Counted from the first letter of the stretch, positions 35,618 through 49,102 are shown. The stretch is 64,000 nt of DNA from Naganishia liquefaciens (GCA_013423385.1 BLZA01000010.1:434001-498000), one strand, 5' to 3'. Notes: generated by a model not told the origin, from the sequence alone. A program made the numbers and translations.

Positions 35618-36894
35618 GCGACGTGGAGATGGATGGAACGGACGAACGCGATGCGACACCAGACGGACGGCTGCATATGCGAGGGGCCGATGAATGAACG
35701 GAATTGCACCAGTTTTGAAGATTGTATAGACGACATGCCACGAATACGCTGCCAGCGATCTCTGCGTCTGATCTGACAACTAAGGTTTCCCGATCCCTTC
35801 AACACCACCTGTATTGAATAGGACTGACACGCGCCGACTAGTTGCGGATTAATCTATGTGATCAAACCCCATGGTCAGAATCCTCAGTGACTTTTTGAAT
35901 ATCTGGCATTTATCATCATGCGTAAGACTACAGCCGAGTACAAAAGATATGGAACCAAAAGCGAAGCTCCGTCAGACATGGCCCCCTTCATCTTGCGACG
36001 GAAAGAGTAAGTCGCGACGATGTATTTTGAAAGTTCCTCGTTTAGTCAAGCGATTGCTCTTCTTCGACGGCCATTGGACCGTAGTGTTGGCACCACCGTG
36101 TATCTGAGCGGATTTCGGGTGGCCCGCTGGAAAGCGGGACTGCGATCTCGGTTTATAAGTCGAAGTTGATGTAAGTGAAGAAAAAAGGGCCGAGCGGGGG
36201 GCTTCGTGATTGACCCGGACGACGCGCTGTTTATATATCCCGTGCACGCCCCGCGACAACGAGATCACGTGCGCCCGACGCAGCCCGCCCGCTTTCCAGC
36301 GTGAGAAGCGATCGCGCCCCCCAGCCCAGGCGCGTCCCCGTAGGCTGAGCTGGCCCCTACACCTCACCACGCATCACCGCTCGTGTCATGAGGCAATGCC
36401 TAACCGATCCTGTCAACTCGGCGTCCGTCGCATTCTGGCATCCCCGCTGTTGTCGTTGTATCCTCGTCGGCGTAGACACATCGCAGCACCGGTAGACTTC
36501 TCACACATCTTCCTCTGGGTACGTGGCTGGCATCTCCAACATATCGGTGGACCGTTATCGGATCCAAGGCGACTTGGCGACGCGTCATATTCGGTGCACG
36601 TACCGCTGCCACCATCACTCACGGCCTGGAAGATTCGCTTTATTTTGGACAAGGGCGCTTACTCTTCTTGTTGCATTCCTTCCCTTCTCTGCCGGACATA
36701 TCTCTGCTGGAACCATTGCGCACCGTTGTTGATCGTAAACAGGTGAGTTTGATGTTTACAGCCTCTATTGCTCAGCAATCGTTGCTCACGTTCAGTCGTC
36801 TTACCTTCTCCTTGCGCGCCCATCGCTGCTGTTTCACCTTTCCACGCCATCATTCCTCGTCGAACGCAAGACTATCGAATAACAATCCGTCAGA
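35618..36894. other. Upstream region of the ARF gene
   Basis: About 1.3 kb without a recognised coding gene. It holds a TATA-like TTATATAT near 36231 and an E-box CACGTG at 36266-36271 inside a GC-rich stretch (36180-36350). The distance to the ARF start (about 0.6 kb) suggests a long or spliced 5' leader. Confidence 0.5.
36231..36271 (+). promoter_or_regulatory. Candidate core promoter of ARF: TATA-like box and CACGTG
   Basis: TTATATAT at 36231-36238 and CACGTG at 36266-36271, upstream of the ARF gene. Assigned by sequence and position only. The palindromic CACGTG has no strand and can bind basic helix-loop-helix factors. Not tested. Confidence 0.35.
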
Positions 36895-37984
<1,090 letters not shown>

Positions 37985-38440
37985 TGTCGTTAGGGGAGTT
38001 ATTCGAGCAGATTGGGAAGCTTAGCAGACCGTCGGTCGACATGTATGACATTTTGATGAAAAGATCCGTAGACAGCAATTTCCTTCTCTATTTTCAATCA
38101 GATCGCGGTGTAGGATATACGTATGCGTATGACGGTGTTGAAGCTTTGTCCTCGGTGCGCTCCCTGTCCATGAATTTGCGGATTGTAAATGTGAGACTCC
38201 GACGTAGATGGTGGCGATTTAGGGATTATCAAAGGGCGATCTTTTGCTTGGGTTTCTCTACGGCTCCCCAGACATTGGATATTTCTCGTTATTCCAGTCC
38301 ATTTGCGAATATTGCCCCCAGGGACCTTACTTATAGGCCAAGTTGCAGACCTCAGGCTAAGCATCTCAGGCGTACGGCACTTGAGGTCGCTAAGCTTATC
38401 ACAGCTCGATGCCAGGACATCAAATTCATTCTCATCAATA
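37985..38440. other. Intergenic, convergent 3' ends
   Basis: Between ARF (+) and PDCD5 (-) stops. A plus-strand frame crosses this stretch and the PDCD5 3' end, but it has no motif and is not counted as a gene. Confidence 0.5.
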
Positions 38441-39107
38441 TTACAAGTCGTATTCGTCAGACTCGGACTCGTCACGCTTCCGCTGGATCTACACAAGAAG
38501 GGTTTCAGCTCGTCAGCGCAATCAAAGCATGGCAGGTACAATGAAACACATACTGTGATACCGGCGCCTAGACTTCTTGTACGCGATCCTGCCTGAACTG
38601 TTGAAGGGTTTGCTTGTAATGGTGATTGTGATGAAACCTGAAAGCACATAAAGTCAGCGGATTAGGGCCGGAGCAGCGTCATATGGGTCGCGCACCTGTT
38701 CGAGGAGCCCTTTCAATTCCGTGTCGCCGACTTTGCCCTTGAGTTGCCCTGATCTCGCCATGCGAACGAGGAGCTCTTCTATCTGTCTCGCAAGTGACGG
38801 CCTGGTCAATGCTATACGGGACACTGCACCGACGGAGCATGAGCATTCGCATCCGTAAAGCATCAGTGAAGATCCACTCACATCGCTCTCGCGCATCCGG
38901 CTCCAATATCTGACCCATCAATGTCCTCCTCATCTCCTCTTCTTGCGCCTGCGCCTGTGCCTTTGCCGCGGGATCCTCCTCCCCCTGACCGGGAGCGCCT
39001 TGCGGCTTCATTCCCGCAGGAAGCTGGAATCCTGGAGAGCCGCCTGCGCCTTGTTGGCCACGAAGTTGGGCGAGTCGCTGAGCGCGGATGGCGTCGAGGT
39101 CGGACAT
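38441..39107 (-). CDS. PDCD5 / TFAR19-family protein
   Basis: Small conserved helical-bundle protein linked to apoptosis in animals; a chaperonin-associated role has been proposed. Exon 1 (38882-39107) encodes MSDLDAIRAQRLAQLRG, a Gly/Ala/Pro/Gln-rich stretch and EEEMRRTLMGQILEPDARER. Exon 2 continues LSRIALTRPSLARQIEELLV, MARSGQLKGKVGDTELKGLLEQ. A third exon starts VSSQSPLQ and is followed by a final short one encoding IQRKRDESESDEYDL with the stop at 38441-38443. The order (EMR...ILxxxARxRLSxxALxxP, MARxGQL, basic, then acidic tail) is diagnostic. The Gly/Pro-rich insert after the first helix and the low-complexity SPLQANPSTVQAGS linker make it longer than the human protein. The final joins were chosen by frame and by the acidic tail. 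Confidence 0.85.
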
Positions 39108-39391
39108 GGGGAATGTGACGGGACTGGAATGGTGAGTGAAGATGGCACGGGGAAGAAGATGACGGATGAGCAGTGTCACTTGAGCTGCTGGTTGAATCAG
39201 GATCGACGCGGCGGCCGACCACAAAAGTCGCCGACGCGAAATGATGAGCAATCGAAGACGAGCATCTTCTTTCGTTTCTTCACAAAATTTGTAACGGGGT
39301 TGACAACGTTGAGCTATACGACATTATAGCTAAGACTGCACCAGCCAACGCAAAGCGGAAAACCCACAAGTAATATCAAAGCACTCCGGCC

Positions 39392-41203
39392 ATGTCTTCC
39401 CTCGCGGACCTCTTCGAATTCCTGCATTCGCCCAACCCCGACGCTCGTCAAGTGGCTCTCACGAACCTCGTTGGACATACAGCCAAAGGACAAGCTGCTC
39501 GTTCCATCTTTATTCCAAACGGAAGCACACCTACCAAGGCACAGCTGGTCGCCAATCAGAATGGAGAACAAACGAAGGCGCTCAGTCAGGCTGAATTGTT
39601 CAAAATTGGGATGCTCGAGGATCTCAAGCTTTTGTGCAGAGATCAGGCGGTAAGCAAAGCGTTGCGAAATTACTGGCTCAAGCTAAGGAGTCTTGTAGAT
39701 GATCGCCCACGACGCCTTTTCCGCCTTGATCAACCTGAGCGATACCATCATCGTGGCTAGACATCTGGCTGATGAGCCCTTCTTGAAATTTTTGATATCC
39801 TACACTTGCGTAAGTCGCTGTACTTGTTTCGTCGCTGACTCTTAATGAATCTCATCTTTCACAGAATCACACGTCGCCCCTATCACCATTATCGGCAATG
39901 CTTCTATCAAATATATCCTCCCATGCGAGCATCACACCGATGATCCCGCTCCTGCAGATTCCCATCATCGAAATGCCGCCATTACCGGCTTCCTACCCGA
40001 ACGCATCAACAATACCGCCCTACTACTTCCCTCTGTCTCGTTCCGCTTCGTCGACAATACATCCGGCTTTCCGGCCAGAAATGGAAGCAAAGCCCGACCA
40101 GCTTCCGACGGTGGATGCTGTGCGAGCGCTCGTACAGGCGTTCGAGGATGGGGCAGCAGAGGGAGTGGAGGAAGGCAAGGAAGGAGCGAAGCGAAAGGGC
40201 GGGGTTCACTTCCTCGCCAGCGTGTTTGCCAACATCAGTATGGTGAGCCGTCGCCGCTGGGGCTGTATTCGTCAAAGCGCCTAATTCCCGCGATAGGTGC
40301 GACAAACTCGGCCTACGCTGCTAAGTCCATATCCAGCGTTCCCAAAGCCGGTCGACCCGGAAAACCTTTCGCCGGATGACGAGCCATTGTTGACCAAGAT
40401 CGTAGTGTACACGGAACACAAGGATACCATCAGACGAGGTGGCGCTCTTGGATGCATCAAGAATGCCGCGATGGACAGAGCATCTCATCCTTTCTTGTTG
40501 GCAACGGAACGTAAGTCTCTCTTGTGCTCCGTAACTAAGCGAATTCTCATATCTGAGTCCATGCAGATGATCGCGTAAAGCTGCCATCAAATCCCAGCCG
40601 AAAAGTGAAGGGTGTGGATGTCTTGCCGTGGGTGCTCTCTCCTCTCATGGGACCGGAGGAGATCGATATGGATGCAAGTTGGCATTCTACAAGATGCTGG
40701 AGCGCTTGACTAACCTCTGCTCCAGGATTCGGAAAACCTGCCCGAGACGTTGCAGTTTCTGGGTCCAGACAAGGTTCGAGAGCGTGATCCGGCGTTGCGG
40801 CTCATGTGCGTCGATATCCTGATATTGCTGGCTGCAAGTGAGTGCCTGGTCGTGCTCCGCGCGAGACCAAGAGATTGACGTCTGTCAGGCTTCACTGGAC
40901 GAGAAGCCCTGCGTAATAGAGGAACATACACAGTCATCAAGCTGGCGCACGAAGTGGAGACAGATGCAAACGTTAGTGCATTCTGCGGTCAAAAGCAGCC
41001 AAAATCGGCGGCTGACCCTGTTGCGCCTTCAGATATCAGAACAGATGACCCGACTCGTCGGGCTCCTAAAGCGGGATGAGGGTGACGACAGCGCCAGGGA
41101 TGTTCTCGATGTGAGACAGTTTGGCGAAGAGGAGATCACGGTCGATGATACGACGACGAAGGAGGCCGAGGGAGATGAGGATCTGGACATTGAAGTGTTG
41201 TAA
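39392..41203 (+). CDS. HGH1: HGH1 homologue (armadillo-type chaperone)
   Basis: In yeast Hgh1 helps fold translation elongation factor eEF2 together with the chaperonin TRiC. Exon 1 (39392-39649) begins MSSLADLFEFLHSPNPDARQ and continues VALTNLVGHTAKGQ; exon 2 has IAHDAFSALINLSDTIIVARHLADEPF; exon 3 has LSAMLLSNISSHASITP, a Pro/Ser-rich insert and FLASVFANIS. Later exons have VVYTEHKDTIRRGGALGCIKNAAMD, the family signature, then LGCIKNA...HPFLLATE and a final helical part ending DLDIEVL with the stop at 41201-41203. Helical repeats are expected throughout. Some middle exons (40580-41000) are short and their junctions are approximate. Confidence 0.85.
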
Positions 41204-41635
41204 TGCTTTGAATATTCCCAGAGATGCGTCTTCTGAATGTTTGGAGCCTTGCATGTCTCCTCTTCATGGCATTGATTTCAATACCTGGTATTGAAGATAT
41301 AAAGACCGGCCCCGAGATCAACGCGCTCTGAGGATCTCGTTGAAGAGTGAACTTCCGGCTCGCCTCTGATCCCCTCGATGTCTTCTTGATACCGTTGGCG
41401 CATGAATACTCGAGTAGCGAGTTCACAAATGAAAGCTCGTCAAAACACGAGTACGACGTGACGTCATCCGATTGGACTACTGCTCAGCTCTCTCTGAAGC
41501 AATCCAGTTGATCAACGCTTGTCAACCTGCTCTTGCCGAACCCTCGGACATTGTTCTGGCGTTGCTGCGTCCATTATTTCAGAGTACCCTGCAGGAACCG
41601 TCAGTCGGATCTCCAGACCACGGCATACTCTCAAC
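41204..41635. other. Intergenic, tandem genes
   Basis: Between HGH1 (+) and GPC1 (+). No coding sequence recognised; it should hold the GPC1 promoter and the HGH1 3' UTR. Confidence 0.45.
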
Positions 41636-44069
41636 ATGTCTCAGCCCGAAGCCGACATCTCGTCTTCGTCGCGACCCGGGCTCTCCCGTTCCTCCTCATC
41701 AAGAGGTTCCATTTATGGCGGGTCGACAGGCACCTTGCGAAGCGGGAACGCAAGAGGGTATGAAGCGGACGAGGAGAATAATTGGGCAGGAGCTTTGACG
41801 CTACTTGGTAGGTGCATCTGCCATACATGCACGATTGTGGCTTTGCTGATCGAGTTCACCATTCGAAGACGTCTTTGAAACATATTTCGGTGTGTATCTA
41901 TGCGCCGGGAGGTTACTTTGACTAAAGGTTTGCTTCTAGACTCCCGCCTAGACCTCTTGGAGCGTCAGTTCCGTGTATCCTCTCGCAAGGTGAAACAGGC
42001 AGCGAGCGAGTTGATCCCCAAGGGCCTTCGGACGCCGAGAACGCCAGGAGCGCAAACTCCTCTTCCTCTGGAAGGGGAAGATGTTGACGACGCCGAGAAG
42101 CGGGCAAAGTGGAGAAGTAGGTATAAAAAGGATGTTGAAAAGGAAGTGGACCGTATTAGGCAAAAGGTGAGTCGTTGCAGCCGTGTGGTGAGCAAGAGTG
42201 CCTAAATCAAGAGGGGAACAGCTCGCCGCCAAGGTAAACGATCTTTCCACTTCATGGCACTCTGCTCAAATCGTGCGCACGCGAGACAAAGTCTGTCAGT
42301 ACCGTTCTCCTTCCCCCCATAGGCGGCCCAGCTGAAGGCCATCGCATACAGCTTTCCTCTTCAGTGTGCTATCCTTGACATTTACCTGTCTGATAGTCGG
42401 AAATTGTCCCGAATGGATGCCACTGGCGTATACTGTTCAAAGCGCGGTTTACTTGCCAACACGAATCTGGAGCTACAAGAGGAAAGCGTATCATTACTTT
42501 CTTTTTGGTCAGTGTTATGGACTACGGTCTGCGTTGTCGCGCTGACAATTGTTGCAACCTGCAGAGTACGCCTCCAGGCTATATCGAAAGCGGATCGCAG
42601 GAAGATCTGACCTGCCTTTGTTGACAGTCTATGCTACTTTGTCAACATCATGGATTTGATTTGGCTTTGGTTCTTCCCATCCAACGTTTACTTTTTCCTG
42701 ACGTGTTGGTGTCTAACCTTGGGCAAGTTGCCGTATACATCTCCTGTATCCAGGTTGCTCACTCTTCATCTGCAGGACCCATCGCTAGTGCCATCATTAC
42801 CTGGCGGAATTCCCTAGTCTTCCATAGTATCGACAAGGCAAGTCCCTAGAAATTCGCATTTTTCGCCGCTGACCGGGAGGTTTCGTTCCTCCAGGTCACA
42901 AGTCTCTTCATTCACATGTACCCGCCGCTCGTTCTTATCATTGTCAAGTCAGTATCGATTCAACAATGTGAATTTGTTGTTGATCGTGCATTGTTTCTAG
43001 GCACTTCTACAGAGGCCGCGAAGAGAGGTACCCCGCCGTCATGAAGACGTCGGAATTCACGTGGGCGAATATGATCTTGTTCAGCGTCGTGCCTTGTAAG
43101 CATATCAGGGAGACTATGATTGGAGTGAAACTGATCCAAAGCGATTTGAAGATGTAATCTGGCAAGGGCTTTACTGGAAGGTACTTTCACCCCTTTACCC
43201 TGATACCATACAGGGCACTGACCATGCTTTCGAACAGTTTGTGATACACGATCGCCGCGAGAAAATCGAGTCTGGACAAAGGCAGACTAGTTTCAGGTAG
43301 TGAGTCATTTGCTGCGGCAGGCTTGAAGCTCGAAAAACTGACCGGTAACACTTATAGTATGCTGAACGATAAGCATGGACCTATCGGAAAGGCTCTCAAG
43401 GTAGGTCACGCGGCTGGCACTCTTCACCATAGCTCAGAGAACGTGTCACAGGGCATTCCTCCGGCTTATCGAGAAGCATCGTTCATGGGTGGCCAGCTCG
43501 GTGAGTCTGGAGATGATGCAGACGCCCAAAGTTTTCGGCTAAAAGAATACTTATATCTTGCAGTGTATTCCATCATCTGCATGCTTCCAGCTGCAACCTT
43601 CCTGAACTATAGTCCCAAGGCCTGTATCGTCTTTCTGATACTAGTGTGGAGTCAGGCTGTCTGGAACGGAGCGAGCTTTTACGTCGAAGTCTTTGGTCGA
43701 AAGTGAGTGCTCGCTTACCTTTCGGGAAAAGTCATCTAACCCTATCTGCTCACCAGGTTCGAACGTGAATTGGAGAAGCTTCGAAAGGAGATCAACACCA
43801 CTTCCAGCACCCCGAACAGCGTCGGCATGCCTTCCCAGCCCTCTTCGCCCTTGCAAAAGCCCTCTGATGCCGCATCTTCAACACCCCAGTCCCATGAGAC
43901 GCAGCTGAACACGCTGGCGAATGCTGGCTTGCGTCCCGCTCTGGGCTTGTCGAATAGTCCCCTCGCGCTCGGTCCCACATCCACCGAGGCGGAGACGGGA
44001 GAGCGACTGCATCTCGGAGAGTCGGCGGCCTCAACGATGGATATCGCAGAAAGCAGAAAGGATAGATAG
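41636..44069 (+). CDS. GPC1: Glycerophosphocholine acyltransferase
   Basis: Polytopic ER enzyme that acylates glycerophosphocholine to lysophosphatidylcholine, recycling phosphatidylcholine. Exon 1 starts MSQPEADISSSSRPGLSRSSSS and is Ser-rich and cytosolic; next come the positive helical segment DSRLDLLERQFRVSSRKVKQAA and KKDVEKEVDRIRQK. The membrane domain is split over short exons in 42250-43700, with the signature ASAIITWRNSLVFHSIDK, then LFIHMYPPLV, KHFYRGREERYPA, SEFTWANMILFSVVPY and several hydrophobic helices (YLAVYSIICMLPAATFLNYS). After the last helices comes a coiled, polar C-terminus (FERELEKLRKEINTTSST) ending ESRKDR, stop at 44067-44069. Signature and topology leave little doubt; precise exon edges in 42250-43320 are not all resolved. 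Confidence 0.88.
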
Positions 44070-44305
44070 ATGGTTGTATCCACGTTTGAGCGAAACGTCA
44101 TTGGCATGTAAGCCATGGACTTGCATGTAGCAAGCATACAGGAAACTCGGAGCTGCCACCGCGAGCTTGGGTGATTCGTAAGACGAATATGATCGCGCGT
44201 CTTGTCTCACTCGCGGCAGCTTCCAGCGAACAATCCCGGCGTCATCTTGCTGCTTCCAAGGTAGAGACATCACGATAACTCGCAGAGCACCACGATCATT
44301 GCAAC

Positions 44306-47300
44306 ATGCAGGAGCCTCGCGCATGGCTGTGGCGTTGGCCTCTGGCCTTCCTGCTCGTTCTCATCACTGTCGTTTCCACCACTCACGCTGCCAAGCACGG
44401 AGACTTCAAGACATGCTCTCAATCCTCCTTTTGCCGACGTCTTCGCAGTCTTTCCGAACGGGCTCAAGCTAGCGGATTTCATTCGCCTTACTCCCTTGGC
44501 GATGGGTATCTGAGCGATGCAGCTCAACAAGGTGGAGCATCTTGGACGTTTTCGCTCGACACCGAATTATATCCGGACATTCATTTCGCATTGACCGTTG
44601 ATTTCCTGTCCAAGGGCGACGGGATTGCACGACTGCGCGTCGACGAGGTCGGCTCCAAGCTTCCCTGGAAGAGATACAACGAGGCTGCGAAATGGGCATT
44701 GGTCGATCCGGAACCTGCGTTGACGGCGGTCGGCAACGTGAAAAAGGTCTCATCAAAGGGACAGACAAGGTTTACCTACGGCGTCAATTCAGACTTGGAG
44801 CTCATTGTCGATCATGCGCCCTTTAAAGTGACTTTCCGAAGGAGCGGAGAGGATATCATGTATATCAACGAGAGGAATTTGTTTCACATGGAACACTTCA
44901 GGTCAAAGGCTGAGACGCCCGCCCAAGTTGATGGCGGTGACGCTGCGGCCGTCAGCGAACAGCAAGTATTCTCGGCCACGTCGGGCAAGAAGGATACCAC
45001 GTGGTTTGAAGGTGAACCTGATGCGGAGCTGTGGGAAGAAAGATTCAGTAAATGGACAGACTCCAAGCCCAAAGGTGAGTAAAAGATGGCCGCCGAGGGA
45101 TCGTGCGGTTGACCTGTTATGGCGTCAGGCCCGGAGGCGTTCTCCGTGGATATCTCCTTCCCCGGCGTAGAGCACATTTTTGGCCTGGCAGAGCATGCCT
45201 CGCCCTTGTCTCTCCCTTCTACCGAGTAAGTTCTGCCACGTATCAAGCGAATCACCTTTGGCTAAAGATTCGATGAACCCGAAAGCGGTGGACGATACAC
45301 CGAGCCGTACCGACTGTGGAACGTGGACATTTTTGAATACGAGCACGATTCGACCATGGCCCTCTACGGCGCTATTCCGCTCGTCCACGCACAAAATACG
45401 AAACACTCCGTCGGACTTTTATCCCTCGTCGCATCGGAAACGCTCGTCGACGTCGTACACGCAAAGAGCGGCGTCCAGACACATTGGATGTCGGAATCCG
45501 GAATCATGGATCTCCTCATACTGCCGGGACCCGATCCGGCTTCGCTTTTCAAGCAATACGCAGCTCTCACGGGTACGACTGATCTCCCACCCCAGTGGTC
45601 GCTGGGTTATCACCAGTGTCGATGGAATTATATCGATGATACGGATGTTCTCGAGGTGCAACGTCGGTTCGATGAGGAGGATATCCCGTTGGATGTCACA
45701 TGGCTGGATATCGAGTATGCGGAAGAGCACAGGTACTTTGATTGGGATAAGAAACATTTCCCGGATCCCGTCAAGCTGCAGAACGAAGTTGGCGCCAAAG
45801 GAAGAAAGGTCGGTACAGGCTATCCCCTTCCGGCGCTTAGCCCTTGCGATCCGACTGACAAACATAACGCAGATGGTTGCCATCGTCGATCCCCATATCA
45901 AACGGACCGATGACTTTAGAATCTACAAGGATGCGCAAGATAAAAACGTCATCACCAAGAAATCGGACGGCAAGACCAACTTTGAGGGCTGGTGCTGGAC
46001 CGGCAGCAGTGTCTGGGTCGACTTCTTCAATCCCGCATCGTGGTCTTGGTGGAAGGATATGTTCTCCTTCAACGTGTGGAAGGTACGTCAAGCTGCCTGC
46101 TGCAACAGGAATCAAGCTGATGCGCGTGATGCAGGATTCAACCAAATTCCTTTTCATCTGGAACGACATGAATGAGCCCTCGGTCTTTGATGGCCCGGAG
46201 ATCTCGATGCCGAGGGATAACGTCCATCATGGAGGCTGGGAGCACCGAGACGTACACAATATCAATGGGATGATGTTCGTAAGTCCCACGCCACCAGTCT
46301 CTGCAGGCGCCTGCTGATGAACGCCTTTACAGCATCGAGCGACACACGACGCGCTGGTGGTCCGAGAAGAACCTGCCAAGCGGTCGTTCGTCCTATCTCG
46401 AAGCTTCTTTGCTGGTTCTCAACGCTATGGCGCGATTTGGTAGGTCTTTCGTATAGAAGCCAGTCATTGAACCTGACAAATGGCTTCTAGGACCGGCGAC
46501 AACATGGGAACCTGGGGTCAGTGGCGAGTCAGATTCCGTATATCCCCTATACTGATGGTCGCATGATAGACCACATGGCCGGAGAGACCTCGATGTTGCT
46601 GTCGCTCAACATCTGTGGCATGACTTTCTGTGGCGGTAGGCAGCGTACCTGATAGAGACCGAGGCGTCTTCCTTCTTACAATTTTCCACACGCAGCCGAT
46701 GTCGGAGGCTTCTTTGGCAACCCCAGCCCCGAAATGCTGATCCGATGGTACCAAGCCGGCGCATTCATGCCCTTCTTCCGTGCCCATGCGCACATCGATA
46801 CCAAGCGACGAGAGCCGTACCTGTATGAGGACCCGTACAAGAGTATCATGCGAGACACCATTCGTCTGCGCTACACCATGCTTCCCATCTGGTATACCGC
46901 TTTTCACGAGGCTAGTCGTACGGGCACTCCGACGATGAGGTGAGTCCAAGCATACAGGAATCTAGCAATTACTCACAGGCACATTGCTCAGGCCGCAATA
47001 TGTCGTCTTCCCCAAAGACGACAAGGGATTCGCCGTGGATGATCAGTACTATGTCGGTGGATCTGGCTTGCTAGTGAAGCCGGTCACTGCGCCATCTGTG
47101 GACAGCTCGCAGGTATACCTTTCGGATAACCAGGTCGGTACCCCTCAGGGCAGGGTTCGCGAATGCACCGTTGACTCCTTCTTCAGCCATACTACAACTA
47201 CTTTACGCATCACTTCTATCCCGCTTCTGATTCCGTCCGAAACGTGACGGTTCCTTCACCGCTCGAGTCCTTCCCGTTGCTCGTGCAGGGCGGGAATATT

Positions 47301-47777
47301 CTCCCCATCCGGGCGCGCGCGCGACGAGCATCTACGCTCATGTGGCGAGACCCCTTCACGCTCGTGGTCGCACTCAGACGACAGGGAGATGCGCAGGGCG
47401 AGCTCTACCTGGACGACGGCGAGTCGTTTGCGTACGCGAACGGTGATTACGTCTGGCGGGGATTCCGGGCTGTGTCGGAGCGAGGGCAGACGGTCGTTTC
47501 GTCGTTTGACAAGGCGTCGTCCGAGAATGGCTCGGCCTTGACGCGTCTCGGCAGCTGGGCTAGCCAGATTGCCGATGTACACGTGGAAAAGCTTGTCATC
47601 TTGGGCCTTGAGACGAAACCGACAAGCGTGACGGTTGAAGGTGAAGCGGGAGATTTGGCGTGGGTATGGGAAGACGGATGCGCCGCGACCGACAAGGCGG
47701 AGGGAACGGCCAGTAGGCTTACGATCAAGGCTCCGGGAGTGCGAGTCCTCCGGGAGTGGAGTATTCGCATTGTATGA
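44306..47777 (+). CDS. GLS2: Glucosidase II alpha subunit (GH31)
   Basis: ER-lumenal alpha-1,3-glucosidase that trims N-glycans with its beta subunit. Starts with a signal peptide ([18 protein letters not shown]) followed by [19 protein letters not shown], typical of this subunit. The N-terminal domain ([18 protein letters not shown]) leads to a beta-sandwich and the GH31 barrel: [38 protein letters not shown], the nucleophile block [27 protein letters not shown], then the acid/base block [15 protein letters not shown] and [20 protein letters not shown]. The C-terminal part ends [10 protein letters not shown] with the stop at 47775-47777. About ten introns. No ER retention tail is needed in this subunit. 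GAA-type lysosomal alpha-glucosidases are excluded by the FRAHAH and PEISMP (ER glucosidase II) blocks. Confidence 0.93.
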
Positions 47778-48033
47778 GGCAGTATCTGCTGTAGTTGATG
47801 ACATCCAAAGGAACAGAAAAACGCCACAGGGAGACACCGAGGGGCCTTGTTACGGCGCGGCTGCGGATGTCTCGCAGAAATATTCTGTCATATGCATATG
47901 CTGATACACCTCGCTGCCATTCCAAGAGATTCCCGCTTTGGCACTTGCATTATTACATACAGCCATCGGATGAGACGTCCAGTCCAAATCGAAGCGATGA
48001 ATGGAATTGAATCCATGAGTGAGGGCCCTCGAC

Positions 48034-48794
48034 TTAATGACCGTGCCTGCAACGCATCGCATCGCATCGCATCGCATCGCGTCGCGTCAGCCCAGCCGCA
48101 ACAAACTCCGAAACCCAGAAAGACAAATGACATACACCTGAATCTTCTCCTTTGCGTCCCGCGCCGCCACCATGCCCGTCGAAATCAAAAACTCGCGAAC
48201 GTTGGCCCGCTGATCGCCCTGCAGCTGAATGACCTGACCAAAGTTGGTCTTGGCCTTGTTGGAGGGTTCCGGAGCGGCTTCCTCGTCGCCATCTTCAGAG
48301 GAAACGACGGTACCGTTGCATGCGAATTCCTGTTAGTGAAGCACGGTATCAGTCAGCCGGGATTCCGAACGTGGCAAAAAGGGGGCGATCGGGATGGGGT
48401 TTTTTCAAAGGGCCTGGTCGCGCGGTTACCTTTTTGAAAGCCTTCAAGACCTTTTTGGCGTCATACTCCTTTCCGAGTCCCTGCACCGTCGTCAACATCT
48501 TCCTTCCGTTTCTCTGCTGAATTCGAATATGGATCTTGTCGGATCCGCGCGGCTCTTCATGGATGGGTGTACCCGCGCCCGAAGGTCCGCCCGTTTCGGC
48601 GTCTGCAAAGGGGTCTCGCGAGTTCAAGTTGAGCATGCCCCCGGCGGGGGCAAGCTTCTTTTTGGCTTGAGTGGCGTCCACTTTGGTGGTTTCTGATGGC
48701 GCGCAAAGGGGGATGATCGATCAGCATTGCACACGCACCCGCACAAACAAAAGGGGGACCATATCTCGCGCGCGTGCTCACGTTCTGCTGACAT
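48034..48794 (-). CDS. SUI1: Translation initiation factor eIF1 (SUI1), extended
   Basis: Binds the 40S P-site region and controls start-codon choice. Four exons: 48782-48794 (13 nt, MSAE), 48430-48692, 48136-48329 and 48034-48046 (13 nt). Joined length is 160 residues against about 108 in yeast. Seen: NLNSRDPFADAETGG, KIHIRIQQRNGRKMLTTVQG, the KAFKK/EFACNGTVV join, GQVIQLQGDQRANVREFLI and a C-terminal IQVHGH, one residue from the usual VHGF. The extra length is an N-terminal piece (TTKVDATQAKKKLAPAGG) and an acidic insert (SSEDGDEEAAPEPSNKAKTN) where other eIF1 proteins have a short turn. Donor GTATGT after the GT of the Val codon was chosen because it restores VHGH. The ATG at 48636 (MLNLNSRD) would give a more typical length, but needs no splicing at the 48692 acceptor. 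Confidence 0.9.
48053..48087. repeat. Pentanucleotide microsatellite in the last eIF1 intron
   Basis: Five copies of CGCAT followed by two of CGCGT on the plus strand. It lies in the intron at 48047-48135 and ends 6 bases from the splice acceptor read on the minus strand, where a pyrimidine tract would normally sit. Confidence 0.9.
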
Positions 48795-49102
48795 TCAAGA
48801 GCTGCGACGGGGGACGAGACGGTGTAGCGAGGAAGCGTGGGCGGACGTTTGGGGGGCGAAGGGACGTCGGATGGAATCCATAGGGGCGCGCGCGGACCCG
48901 TTTGACGTTTGACGGTGCGGCGGCGGGGCGAGTCACGCGAGGAAGGAGAGGGGCGTCACGTGATCGAGGGGCCGGATCCAAATGTTTTGGACGGCGAGCG
49001 GGCGGGCGGGCGAGCGAGCGATCCAGCTTGATTCGCAAGTGGGACAGGGTCGAATTCCGGCGGGACGGGGTGTTCAGCATCGAACATAGATAGCCACACA
49101 GC
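48795..49102. other. Divergent promoter, GC-rich
   Basis: Between eIF1 (-) and the RGG-rich gene (+). Strongly GC-rich with GCGAGCGGGCGGGCGG-like runs near 48990-49020. It should hold both promoters. Confidence 0.5.

Noticed and set aside
48053-48087. Short tandem repeats taken as a CRISPR-like array
   Set aside because: Repeat unit is five bases with no spacers; it is an ordinary microsatellite inside an intron.
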